From contig NZ_AP022568.1 in NCBI RefSeq assembly GCF_010727605.1, positions 5,208,001 through 5,272,000 on the forward strand: 64,000 nucleotides of DNA. Reading direction: 5' to 3'. The notes under the pieces are model-generated. The model had not been told where the DNA came from. It saw only the letters and a list, made by a program, of their open reading frames with translations, and did not search any database. Below are positions 11,284 to 23,000 of this stretch, piece after piece. This DNA comes from Mycobacterium simiae (GTDB lineage: Bacteria > Actinomycetota > Actinomycetes > Mycobacteriales > Mycobacteriaceae). Numbering within the stretch: the first letter of the stretch is position 1; each line of letters begins with the position of its first letter. The translations under genes and the position numbers were made by a program.

Positions 11284-12300
11284 ATGAGCCCTGGCCACCG
11301 TCGACATGATTGGCTGAATCCCTTGACTGATAATGCGTTCCTGATCACCGGCGCAAATGCGGGGATAGGTAAGGATGTTGCGCGACAGTTGGCGCTACGT
11401 CCCGAAGTCGACTCCATCTATCTGGCATGCCGCGACACGTCCAAAGCGGAATCCGCACGTGCGGATCTCCAGCGCGCCACGGGTCGAGAGGTCTTCAAGA
11501 TCGTGATTATGGATACGGCCGACACGGATTCGGTCCGTGCTGCGCTCGACGCCATCGGTCAGCCGCTACGGGCCGTTTTACTAAATGCCGGCGGCACAGG
11601 CGGTTCCAGGCCGATGGCGCACAGTGCGGATGGCGCTACGACAATCTTTGCCTCCAATGTGCTGGGTCACGCGGTATTGCTCGAGGGGCTGATCGCCGCT
11701 GGATCGCTGACATCTACTGCGGTGCTGACCGGAAGTGAGGCCGCCCGCGGGGTGGGGAAACTGCGGATCAAGCGGCCGACGTTCGCCAGCCGATCGGTCG
11801 AGGAATTCACGTCGGTCATCGATGGGTCGTTCTTCCACGGGCGCAAGTTTGACCTCAAGCTCGCCTACGGGCAGGTGAAATATCTCGGTGCGCTATGGAT
11901 GTCCGCGTTGGCACGCAGACACCCCGATCTGCGGCTTCTCACCGTAAGCCCGGGAAATACCTCGGGCACCGGGGCGCTGCGCGACCTGCCCAAGGTACCG
12001 AGGGTCATGGCGCAGCACGTTGTCATGCCTTACATCGCACCGCTTTTCGGCATGTCACATTCGCTGGAAATTGGCGCGAGACGGCTGGTCGACGCCTTGA
12101 TCGAGGACAGCCTCGCAACCGGAGGGTTCTACGCCAGTGCGGCCACCATGCTCACCGGCCCGGTATGCGACCAGTCGAGCATCCTCTCCGATTTTGCGGA
12201 CATCGTGATTCAAGACAACGCATATCACGCGGTCCACCGGTTTCTGGACAAAGCGAAGGGCACGCCACCGCAGGCCGCGAGACGAGGGCAATTGAACTGA
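11284..12300 (+). CDS. Short-chain dehydrogenase/reductase, protochlorophyllide-reductase-like
   Basis: 338 residues. The NAD(P)-binding motif is TGANAGIG, preceded by AFLI; LLNAGG is the NNAG-like structural motif, LTGSEA carries the active-site Ser and YGQVK is the YxxxK catalytic pair. The long C-terminal part after the active site matches the light-dependent protochlorophyllide reductase-like SDR subgroup found in actinobacterial lipid/steroid catabolism. It precedes a tetR by about 185 nt and follows operator copy 3. The start could be ATG 11284 or TTG 11322 (LTDNAFLITG). Substrate unknown. Confidence 0.82.
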   Translation: MSPGHRRHDWLNPLTDNAFLITGANAGIGKDVARQLALRPEVDSIYLACRDTSKAESARADLQRATGREVFKIVIMDTADTDSVRAALDAIGQPLRAVLLNAGGTGGSRPMAHSADGATTIFASNVLGHAVLLEGLIAAGSLTSTAVLTGSEAARGVGKLRIKRPTFASRSVEEFTSVIDGSFFHGRKFDLKLAYGQVKYLGALWMSALARRHPDLRLLTVSPGNTSGTGALRDLPKVPRVMAQHVVMPYIAPLFGMSHSLEIGARRLVDALIEDSLATGGFYASAATMLTGPVCDQSSILSDFADIVIQDNAYHAVHRFLDKAKGTPPQAARRGQLN

Positions 12301-12485
12301 GCCTTCACGCCCGCGCCGTCGCACCGTGCGCTTGGGCGGGCCGCCGAATCGCGGCCGCGTGATTAATGCATCCGACCTCGCGTGCGCGCCAGCTGACTGA
12401 GCCGAACCGGTACGACGCCGCGGCGTGGTGTATCGCGCCGCGCTGATCGAGCTTCGGGAGGCGCCTGTCACTTAGTCTATGAATT

Positions 12486-13136
12486 ATGGCTACCGGCGAT
12501 GGGTTGCCGCGGAGGCGGGCTCCGGGGGCGAGCACCGAGCGGGGTCGGCGCACCCGCGCCGCGATCGTCGAGGCCGCGGCCACAATTATGTATGAGAACG
12601 GCGTAGCCGCGGCCTCGCTCGACGATGTTCTAGCAGCATCAGGAACCGGCAAGTCGCAGTTGTACCACTATTTTTCCAGCAAGTCTGACCTGGTAGCCGC
12701 TGTAATAGACCATCAGCTGGAGCGGGTCTTAGCGGCTCAGCCGGCCCTGGCAGAGGTGGATTCCATTGCAGGCATCGAGCGTTGGGCGCGGGCAGTATTG
12801 CGGGTACATCGGCAACCCAACGGGCCGTTCGCCTGTCCGCTGGGTTCCATCGCCGCGGAGCTGAAGAATGATCCCGCGTTTCGTCCGGCATTGGCGGCCG
12901 CCTTCGCACGATGGGAACGGCCATTTGCCGACGGGCTGCGCACGATGCAAAAGCGCGGCGAACTCAGCCGTCGTGAGAAGCCCGACCGCCTCGCGACGAC
13001 GATCGTGGCCACATTGCAGGGTGGCATGCTGCTGGCCCGGATCAGCAAGGACCTCGCTCCGCTCCGTGATGCGTTGAATCTCGCTGTGGACAACATCCGA
13101 CAACGACTGATCGACCCCGCGCAGCCGCAGTCTTGA
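12486..13136 (+). CDS. TetR/AcrR regulator, likely binder of the TGTAC-N6-GTACA sites
   Basis: 216 residues. Its HTH reads TRAAIVEAAATIMYENG...ASLDDVLAASGTGKSQLYHYFSSKSDLV, a textbook TetR N-domain. The C-domain includes PFACPLGSIAAEL, typical of the TetR_C group that recognises small ligands. It is the only regulator gene among the four that share the repeated operator, so it is the natural candidate to bind all three copies; this is an inference. Start ATG 12486. Confidence 0.88.
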   Translation: MATGDGLPRRRAPGASTERGRRTRAAIVEAAATIMYENGVAAASLDDVLAASGTGKSQLYHYFSSKSDLVAAVIDHQLERVLAAQPALAEVDSIAGIERWARAVLRVHRQPNGPFACPLGSIAAELKNDPAFRPALAAAFARWERPFADGLRTMQKRGELSRREKPDRLATTIVATLQGGMLLARISKDLAPLRDALNLAVDNIRQRLIDPAQPQS

Positions 13137-13339
13137 CCCACTGCACAGCCCAACGGCGTGACAGCGACGACTCACCAGGCGCAGCAAGAAGTTGAGCTTT
13201 TCGACGCGTTCGCCCGACCATGGTGCGCCGTTTTTCTGAAATTGCGTCCCCAGCCCTACGCCAGGTCCATCACCACGTCGTTGATCACACCGGCCGATCA
13301 GGCGAACGCGATCGTCAAAACAGCGTCGCGAAGCGGATT

Positions 13340-13445
13340 CGACGCAGTCCGTGGCCATTTCGTCAGGTAGTTAGTCAGGGTCGGTGGCACGACGCAGGAT
13401 CACAATGTTGGTGTCCAGCAGGCCGCGTATGGGGTTAGTGGGCAT
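13340..13445 (-). pseudogene. VapC (PIN-domain) toxin, N-terminal remnant
   Basis: ATG at 13445 opens RGLLDTNIVILRR, the PIN-domain first strand with its catalytic Asp. A TAA at 13373-13371 ends it after 24 codons, but the same frame continues LPDEMA, as expected in intact VapC, so this is a nonsense mutation followed by lost sequence. Its start overlaps the antitoxin end by 11 nt, the normal arrangement of such pairs. Confidence 0.6.
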
Positions 13446-13653
13446 ACGCGTCGTCCAGAGCCTGGTGGTAGGTGACTTTTTGATCGGCCCGGAATGCGGT
13501 GAGATCGATCAACGGTGCCACTTGTGACCCGCGAGCGAATTCGGCGCGTGAGACAAAACGGCGGCCCCCGACGTCGGGGATCGATTCTGCGATCTGATGT
13601 CGGGCACGGGTAACCGTGAAGCAGTCGCCCCGCTCGACGGCATCCATGCTCAC
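13435..13653 (-). pseudogene. Phd/YefM-type antitoxin, N-terminally truncated
   Basis: The frame reads MDAVERGDCFTVTRARHQIAESIP followed by a RFVSRAEFA...DLTAFRADQ tail, the middle and C-terminus of a prevent-host-death antitoxin paired with VapC. The first about 15-20 residues of the usual DNA-binding domain are missing. Sequence upstream of 13653 abruptly becomes the G/T-rich DNA that leads into the giant gene, so the junction may mark where that island joined older sequence. Confidence 0.55.
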
Positions 13654-14033
13654 CTTCGGTGAGTCGGTGTGGTGTTGGGGGTGGCGTGGTGGGGCGGTGT
13701 TTGTGGCGTGGGTGTTCTAGCGGTGGGGGTGGTGGGCGGTGATGCTGGCGGCGGTGGCTTGTGAACGTGGTGCGAACAGTTGGGGAATGAGCACTATGGG
13801 TGCGGTGGGTTTTGTGGTGTCCTCCTGTGGGGTCTTGTGTTCCGGTGGGTTGCGGCGCGCGCGGTGATCGGTGGGGCCGATCAGGGGTGTTGAGGTCGGT
13901 GTGGGTGTCGTTGATGCGGCTGTCCTTGGGTGGGGAGTTGCATCGGCTTGGTGTGACGGGTTGCGCCGGTCTGCTGGTGGCGGGATGGGCGACGCGGTGA
14001 TGGTGGCGGCTGTGGTGGGAACGCCTCTGTGGG
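13654..14033 (+). other. G/T-rich leader of the giant gene; possible decayed small ORF
   Basis: About 380 bp with a marked G/T-rich plus strand, the same skew as the first 900 bp of the giant gene. Short overlapping frames at 13800-14000 (one contains LGGELHRLGVTGCAGLLVAGW) could be a frameshifted small WXG100-type partner gene, but I cannot establish this. No promoter is obvious. Confidence 0.25.
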
Positions 14034-17000
14034 GTGGGGGGGTGTCGGGTGGGTATTGAGATTCCGCCGGAGTTGCAGTGGGTTGCGTATTTGACGGGTC
14101 AGCAGTGGCCTCAGGGTGATGAGACGGCGATGTTTGCTCTTGCTGGGGATTGGAATGGTGCGGGCGAGCAGTTGTCGGATGTGGTGTCGGGGTTGGAGCA
14201 GGCTCAGTCGCAGGTGTCGTCGTCGTTGACGGGTCAGACGGCGAATGCGGTGGCGGGGCAGTTTGAGTCGTTGTTGTCGGGGGATTCGTCGGTGTCGTCG
14301 GTGGCGGGGTCGATGACGTCGTTGGGGAATTTGGCGGAGCAGACCGGGACGCAGATTCAGTACACGAAGTTGCAGATTTTGAGTTCGTTGGCGATCGCGG
14401 CGTATGAGATCGCGACGGCGTTGTGGGAGGCGGATTTTACGTTTGGTGCGTCGTTGGCGTGGATTCCGGCGATTGAGGCGATCACGGTGGCCGCGGTGCG
14501 GGAGTTGGTCGAGGAGTTGTGGGATCGGATCGCGGCGTTGTTGTCGCAGGTGGTGACTAAGGAGGGGTTGGCAGCCTTGGGTAAGGCTGCGTTGGTGCAG
14601 GCGGGGCATTTGCTGCCTGGTATTGCCGAGTCGGTGGCCGAGGGGGTGGTCCAGGGTGTGGTGCAGGATCTGTTGATTCAGGACTTTCAGATAGTGGAGG
14701 GGGTGCGTAACGGTCTTGATGTGCAGCAGACCCTCGATATTGCTGCTAGTGGGCTTGTGGGTGGGGTGGTGGGTCCGGTTGTGCATCATGGGTTGGCTCA
14801 TGTGGTGGGGCAATCGAGCAGCATTGTGGGGAAGGCGCTGAGCGGGGTGGGCACCCATTTCGGGGTGGGGGTGGTCGCCAATGTCGCGGGGACGGTGGCC
14901 ACGGGGGGCAGTGTGGATGCGGCCGATATTTTTGGGGGGGCGGCCGGGGGAGCGCCGTCGGGAGGAATCCGCAGCTTCGAACACGGCGGGGCTCATGGCG
15001 CAGGGGATGACGAGGCCCACCCGGTGGCGGTGCCCGACACCAAGCCCACCACCCCCCACACCGACACAGCTGCTGACACCCACTCCGACGCCGGGGGTGG
15101 TGGGGGGTCGGGTGATCCGCTATTCCAACCACCGCCAGACGAGCAGGCCCCGTCGAACACCTCGAACACCTCCGACGAGGGCGCTGGCGCTGATCCTGCT
15201 GGGGCGCAGGGAATTTCGACTGAAACCACCGGGGCCGGCTCACTAGCGCAGACCAATACCACCCCGACCGCCAAGGGCCCAACACCGGCGGGCACGGCAT
15301 CACCCAACGGTGCCGGGTCGTCCGCGCGTGGGGAGGTATCGGCTGAGACTGGCGGGTCGGCGGCCGGTGCCGGGTCGGGCTCGCAGCGTGATCTGTCGGC
15401 TGTCGGCGGTACCTCGGTGGCTGGTGCTGGACACGATGCCGGTGGTAGTAGCGGGGTGTCGTCGGGTGTGGCTGATGCGGGTGGTAGTAGCGGGGTGTCG
15501 AAGTCGGCGTCCTCAACGGTGGGTGGGGGAGAGAACACCTCCACCTTTACTCATGGTGTGGGGCAGGGCAGTGTGGGGCAGTCCTCGGGTTCGGGTGCTG
15601 ACGGGGCGGCAACGGCTGCGGTATCCAAGTCGGCGGCGGGGGGGTCGGCAGCCGGTTCGGCAGGGGCGGCGGCCAGCGCGTCGGTGGCCAACTCCTCCGA
15701 CCATTCGGCGACAGTTTCGTCATCGGCATCGTCGGGTCATGGGTCGACAACCGGGTCGGCGCCGTCACAAGCATCACGATTCGCCAACCATCCCGCGGCC
15801 ACTCCGACCGCGAAGTCTGGTGCGGCCGAATCGTTTACTCATAACGCATCCCAAGCCGGGGCCAATCCGACTGGGAATCAGCAGTCTCAGGCCGCTGCTG
15901 CGCTGGGCTCGACCGGCGCAGACTCCTCGACCACCACGTCGTCGGTGGCGGCCGGACCGGCGGGCGCGGTGGCTGATACGCCGCCACCGGCCCCGGTCGA
16001 TCGTGGGGCTGGCACACCTGATGCGGGTGTGGGGATCGTGTCGACACCGGGTTCTGATCAGGGGGATGCCGCGTCCACGCCCCCCGCTCAGCTTTCCCTC
16101 GAGCATGCGGCTTCGCCGGCCGGCTCCGATGAGTTGGCCACTGCCAGCGGGGAGCAAGCCGCAGGCCTGCCGCGAAGTGTGGAGTCAGACAGTTCGATGC
16201 CAGCCACGATGTCCTCGGAGCAGCTGGCTGGTGGTACCTCGCTGGCCGCCGCGTCGGGGGCTGCTGTGCCGGCCTCGACCAGTCCGGGGGGCGTCGAGGG
16301 TTCCCCGGTGTCTGACGGTGCCCAGCAGCGCGAGGAGCACCTCGATACAGCGATGGCGGTGCCGGATTCGCAGCTGAGCGCGCCGCGGGGCAGCGGTTCG
16401 GTTTCCCCGGAGGACCCCGGCGCGGTGAGTGGCCCGAGTGTGGCTGCCGGCGAGGGGGATTCGGAAATACCCAGTGTTCGGGGTCCGGCCGCGTCGTCGG
16501 ATTCGGCGACACCGGACGGTGATACGCGGGTGTCGGGGTCGGTGTCCGACAGTGCGGGTGGTGGGTCGCGGACGACGCCGACGGACAAGCCCAGTGGTTC
16601 GTCGGCGGCTACCGCCGGTGCCGGGCGGTCCTCGCGGTCGGAGCCGACGGTGGTGGCGCGGTCCGCTCAGGGGCCGGTGGCGGGGGCGGGTAAGGCGTCG
16701 TCGGAGGGTGGTGGGGGGTCCCACGCGGTTCGCGGGTCCACGACCAAACACATCGGAAACGACACCGAGCTGGTCGATACCGGGGACGGCCCCACCAGGT
16801 CCGCAGCAGGCGCCGCGGCCGGGACTGACCACGCTGAACCATCAACCACCACTGTTAAACCCCCGCACGACAGTGCGAACGGCGATGACGTACACCCGTT
16901 CCCCGGCAACGACAGTCATCGATCAACCGAGGGGTCATCGACTGCTGGCGACCACGACCACGACCACGACCAGCACGACCAAGACAGCCAGGGGCACCAG

Positions 17001-20000
17001 GGCGGCCATGATCCGGTCGAGCGATCCGACACCGCACAGCCCGACCCTGATCCCCCCACCCCCCACCCCCACCCCACCGAGCGAACGGCCCGGGGGGGAG
17101 TAATAGTGGAGCGGACGGCGGAGACAGCCGACTCGCACGACAAAGACGGTCGACCAGAGAACTCGCATTCCGCGCCCGATCGTATAGATGCGGACCACGG
17201 CGGCCACGTTGCTGATCCGGAAAAGGTCGTTACTCTTCCGGACGGTTCGCCTCACGAGAGCCGGGTGGGGTCCAGGAGGGCTCTGCGCGACTCACCAACC
17301 GACGACTTGCCCGCACCGGGTGCTCACGCCTCCGCGGAAGCGGACCGTCGCGCTGATCAGGATCGTCCGGCAGCGCGGGATGCTGGCGGGACAGGGTTAG
17401 CTCACACCGACACCAATATCTCTGAAGTGGCCGATTGGCTGAGCGAGGTCAACCGCCTGGCGGCTGCGGCGAATGAAGACGGGCGTGAGCTCAATTGTGG
17501 ACAAACCGCGATTGCGGTGTTCGACCGCTTGGCGGGCCGGCCGACCTTTCGCACCGCCGGTCTGGTCACCGACCTGAATGAAGGCGGAGTCACGCGCAGT
17601 GACTTGGAGGCGGCCACCGGGTTGACCGCTCACCGCGCCACGCTTGACGGGATCGCCGAGTTGCTCCGAAGGCAGGGACCTGGCGCGCACACGATCGTGC
17701 ACGTCGAGCGTCGGGCAAGCGATCACACGGCGGCGTCAGCGCACGTATTCAATGCCTTCTACGACGGCCGGGACGTTCATGCGATCGACGGCCAGGACGG
17801 ATCGATCAGGTCGTGGCCACCAAACTATGACGAGGGCGAACACCGGGCCAGCGAATGGACGGTTTTTACCAGCGACGGGCGATTGCCGGATACCGCAGGA
17901 CACGATGCCGACAGCGAAGTGCGCGAGGGGCCACCGGCGGGCATGCGGAATCCGATGGCAAGTCTGCGGAGCCGCACCGGCGCCGGGGCGCTACTACGCA
18001 GCCTCCGCGATCAGGCCGAGGTGGTGCGACAAGCGCGGCAGCGTTCGGGTCGGCAGGCGCTTGCCGAGGACCGGTTCGGTCCGGATCCGTTCGGATTGCG
18101 CGACCTTGCCGCCCCGCCGCCTCAACTGGACGGGGTGCGGCTCACCGACGTCCCGACTGAGGAGCTTGGGAATTATTTCCGCGCGTTGGACATGGCTGGG
18201 ATCGAGGGCGATACGCGCTGGCAGCCAAAAGAGATCTGGTCGGAACGGCGCAACACACCCTCGGATTGGTGGTGGCCTGAAGATCGGCCCAGTAATGCCA
18301 AACCGCTGCCGGCATTGCCCGAAACTCTCGAAGCGCCAAAGGTTTTCCATACCATCTGGCTGGGCGGGCCGGTGACCGATGGTCGGCCCGCAACTGATCA
18401 GCTGCGCCGCAACTTGGAGGCACTTAGCGTCAAGGCGCAAACCGAGGGAATGCGGGTCGTTTTGTGGACCGACGTCTCCCGTGACCAATTCGGTCGAGGC
18501 ACCAGCCACGAAGCTTCCATGCTTGGGTGGGCGCGCCAACATCGCATCACTTTGCTCAATCCCGACGAGGTGTTTCACTCCGGCGAGCCGATGAGCCTGG
18601 CCGCGGAATACAAGCTGGAGACGTCGAAGGGAACCGCTGTCGGTTACACCGCGGCCAGTGACATTTTGCGGATGGAGGTGCTGCACCGGTTCGGCGGCAG
18701 CTACACCGATCACGACAACACCGTGCACCGCGTCGACGGCCTACGCAGCCTGCTTGGGGCGCCCGGTTTCGCCATAAACGCCGAGTCAGTCAACAACTCG
18801 GCCCTGTTCGCGGCCCGCAAGCATCCTTTCGTCAAGCATTACCTGGAAACGGTGGCTAACAACTATGGGTTGCGGCAAGACGAACTGGCGCCCGACGTAC
18901 ACACCGCCGGCAATTCACGGGCAGACCATCAGGCCCACTATGTGGGTCACCTGTACGCGCGGCGGCGTTCGGTCATGGAGCGCACCGGCCCGGTCAACCT
19001 GCGCACCGTCGTTGAGGATCTCGGTTTCCCGGAACTCCGGATGCCGCGAATCCCGACGGAGTGGGTACAAGACGGATATGCGAATACCTGGCTGCGCACC
19101 GCGCCCAGGCTTGTTCCGTCGGAGCAGACGGTGGCCGTGCTGCAGCACGCCATCAGCGGCCTAGTGTGGGACCTGCGTAATCGACGCGGTGACCTCAACC
19201 TGGCTGCGGTGGCCCCGCTCGTCGAAGGCCTGCATGATCCCGCCGCCGGCTGGCAGGCGGTGGTCGGCTTCATCCACAGCGTGCCGCAGCTACGCATGCA
19301 GGTGCAGATGGTGACTCATGCCCATCTCGAGTACAAAGACGCGGTGACTCATCTCCATGAGCTCGACTTGCCTCCCGCTGTGCGAGGCATGCTTGGGCTT
19401 CCTGCGCACGGACACGCCGAAGACGTTCCCGGGGTGTGGCGGAGAGCGGCGTTCGGGGCGCAAATCCAATCCGGTGACTGGTCGTATCTGACCGTGGACT
19501 TCGACACCCGGCAACGCAGCCTGGGCGACGCCACGCCCGACATGCGTGCCTTGGCCGAACACCTTCGCAACCTGGCGAATTCGCCCGACTGGCGCGATGT
19601 GGAGGTGTGGGTCGAAGGTGGTGGTAACCGCAGTGGTAGTGATGCGGGCCTGGACAGGGCAGCCTGGGTACGCCAGCAGCTGATGGATCACGCGGGGGAT
19701 GCGCAAACCACCTGGCATGAACCGATTGACCGCGGCAGGAACGCGACCGCCGCACCGGTGACGCGGGGCGTCGACAACCGCCGCCAGGTCATGGTCTGGT
19801 GGAAGGTCAAGCCGACGCCCTCGCCATTCGACGAGCAGCTGTCTGAAATATCGTTCGGCGCGCGCCCCGAAACGCCCGACATGGAGCTCCCGGTTCCGGA
19901 AGAGCAACAACAGCACCCGGCTCAGCGCGGCGAGACCAGGGCTGGGCGTGCCGGGTCGGCCTCGCAGAGTCACGGGAGCCCGCACTCGCCAGGGGGCGCG

Positions 20001-23000
20001 ATGCCCGAGCCGACGGCGGAGACAGCCGACCCACACGTAGGAGACCCGCACGACCACAACGGTCGACCGGAAAACGCTGCTGCTGAAAATCTCGCGTCGA
20101 TGACCGAGGGGGATGGGGTGTCGGGGGGCTCGCGAGATGCTGTCGGGGCGAGTGATTCGCGGGTGGGGGGTGAGTTGGGCGAGGGGTCGCCTGAGCGGGA
20201 TGCGGGGCCGTTGCGGTTGCGGGGTGGGGCGGGTGAGCAGGACGTGGATGGCAGTGGTTTGGAGTCGTTGCCTAGTGCTCAAATGGATCCTTCGGTTGAC
20301 CTGCGGGATGTCACCGGTTTGGTCGACGGGGCTGCGGTGCATTTCCGGACCGATGACGACCCACTGTTTCGCGACGACACCCGCGATCCTGCAGATGTTT
20401 TCGAGTCAGGGTTTGCGCCTTTGGATCCAACCAACAATCCGCACTTTCCCACCGCTGGCCGCCTCGACGAGCCGCACTGGTCGGATTCCGACGACGATGA
20501 CGACCTGAGCCCGACAAACACCCCTCAGGCGCGGCCGGTCAGCCTTGATCCACCCCAGACACCGGACGACATCGGTGCCGGCAACCAAGATAAACCTGAC
20601 CTTCACACCGACGATGCGCTGCCCGACCACGATGCGGCGCCGCTGCGACCCACGGGTGGCGTGGGTGATGAAGACATCGACGACCACGATTCAGGCGCTC
20701 ACCAGGACTTCTCGAATCGCTTTGCCGCCGTAGGCGCCTCAGTGCGATCGCATGAGCCGCCCGTCAGTGGTGCGGGGTCCCGTGCGGGTCGGGGGTCCAC
20801 GACCGAGCACCTCGGTGATGACATCGAGGCGGTCGGTGCCGGGGACGGTGCCACCAGGTCCATGGCGGGCGCTGCGGCGGCTGGGACTGACCATGTGCAG
20901 CGAGCAACCACCACTGTTAAACCGCCGCACGACAGTGCGAACGGTGTTAAACCGCCGCGCGACAGCGTGAACGGCGATGACGTACACCCGTTCTCCGGCA
21001 ACGACAGTCATCGATCAACCAAGGAGTCATCGACTGCTGGCGACCACGACCACGACCACGACAGCCAAGACAGCCAAGACAGCCAAGACAGCCAAGACAG
21101 CCAGGGCCACCAGGGCAGCCATCATGGTCCGGTCGAGCGATCCGACACCGCACAGCGGGTGGGTGGTGGCGGCGAGCCGGATTCGGAGTGGGTGGAGCAA
21201 GGTGACTCTGGTGTGGATTCTCACCGGGGGGCTTTAGCGGGGCAGGGTAGCGGGGTTGGTTTGCCGGTGGCGCGGGCGGTCCATGACGACGACGGGTCTC
21301 ACCAGTTCTTCGATCGGGGGGCTTTAGCACCGCACAGCAAGAAAAGTGATTCTCTTGTTGAGTCTGATTCGGTGGCTTCTGCGGGTGGGTGGCGGGGGGT
21401 GAGGACGCCGTTTGATCAGTGGCAGCGGTTGGTGCGGGCTGATCCTGAGCGCGCTGCGGCGGTGTTGGCCGATGCCTCAAAGATGTTGGAGGCCACCGGT
21501 ATCGGGGGGGAATGGGTTCAGCGGGCTTATGGCGGGCTTAGCGAGGGTGAGCGTCGGCTCAATACCCGGGCGTTGGCTCAGGTGTTGGTCCACCGAGTGC
21601 TCACCGGCCAGTCCTATCCCGGCGGTAAAGGAGGCGCCCGAGACCAACACGGCGACCACGACGATGCCGAGAACCCCGACCACGAACCCGGACCCAGTGG
21701 TCACGGCGACGACCACGAACCCGGACCCAGTGATCACGGCGACGACCACGAACCCGGACCTAGTAGTCACGGCGATGCACCCGGCCATGTCGAGTTCGGA
21801 GACTTCACGGTCTCCAAAAAAGGCGAGATCAAATTCCGGTTACGCAACCGGACTCATTACGTGGGAGTCCCTACGGACTACGCCAACGCAACGGTGCGGG
21901 CGCGGATTGTTGAGCATCATGACGTTGCGGTCGTTACGGTCTTTGACTCTGCGGGGAATCAGATAGGTCGATCTGTCACTATCAATCCCACCAGCGGCAG
22001 GACCCACCACACCACCCGTGATCCAAACAACCGAGTGTTAACGGTCAACGACAACGGCGTGGTCGGAATCTCGTTGAACGCACAGAATCATCAACTGATT
22101 GTCGGTAACACAAGGGCCCGCACCCGGGTGCGGGTGCGGATTGTTGAGCATGATCATGACGTTAGGGTCGTGACGGTTTTTGACTCTGAGGGAAAGCAGA
22201 TAAATCAGCCTGTCACTATCGATCTCAACAGCGACATACGCAGCCACACCACCGGTCCGACCCGCGATCGAAGCAACCGGGAGTTAACGGTCAACCCCCA
22301 AGGCGTGATCTCAGTCTCGTTGAACGGAATAGGTCATCAAGTGGGTCTCGGTATAGACCACGCCGGCACCCGGGTGCGGGTGCGGATTGATAACCATGAT
22401 CATGGCGTTAGGGTCGTGACGGTTTTTGACTCTAAGGGAAAGCAGATAAATGAATCTGTCACTATCGATCCCAAGAGCGGCAAGACCAGCCACAGCACTC
22501 GTCCGCGAGGGGGCGGTCCGGTGGGTGATGGCCGCGGTGGCGCGGTGGGTGAGGGCTCGGATGTGGTGGTGGGTGAGGGCTCGGATGTGGTGGTGGGTGA
22601 GGGTTCTGGTGTGAAGCGGGAGCGGCCGGGGTCGCCGCTTGTGGAGCCGGTGGCGGGGGTGGGTGCGTGGCATGAGCAGCCGCTGGATCAGTCCCGGACA
22701 GGGTTTCAGCGTCTACTCCCATGGCATGGCGATTTGACCGGTGATACGACCCAGTGGGAACCACCGCGTTTTGATGTGGATAACCAGTTGATTGTTCATC
22801 ATCGGATGGAGCCGATCCCGTGGTTGGATGACGTGTTTCCGCTGCGGGATCTTGATGATCCGTTGGGGCGGGTCCATCGTGATTTTGCTGATGTCGACGG
22901 GTCAGTTCATCCGCGTGTGCAGGTGCAAAGTGTGCAACTGGGTTTCTCCGTTCGCGAGACGCAGCAACGACTGCGTGGTCTGCCGGCGGAGGCGGTGGAG

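Noticed and set aside
13881..15083. A 400-codon minus-strand frame opposite the start of the giant gene
   Set aside because: Arg/His/Pro-rich shadow produced by the strong G/T skew of the coding strand; no family motif, and the plus strand holds a clear domain.
21060..21104. 9-bp tandem as a CRISPR-like or regulatory array
   Set aside because: Units are contiguous, in frame and code for Asp-Ser-Gln inside a linker; a simple coding microsatellite.
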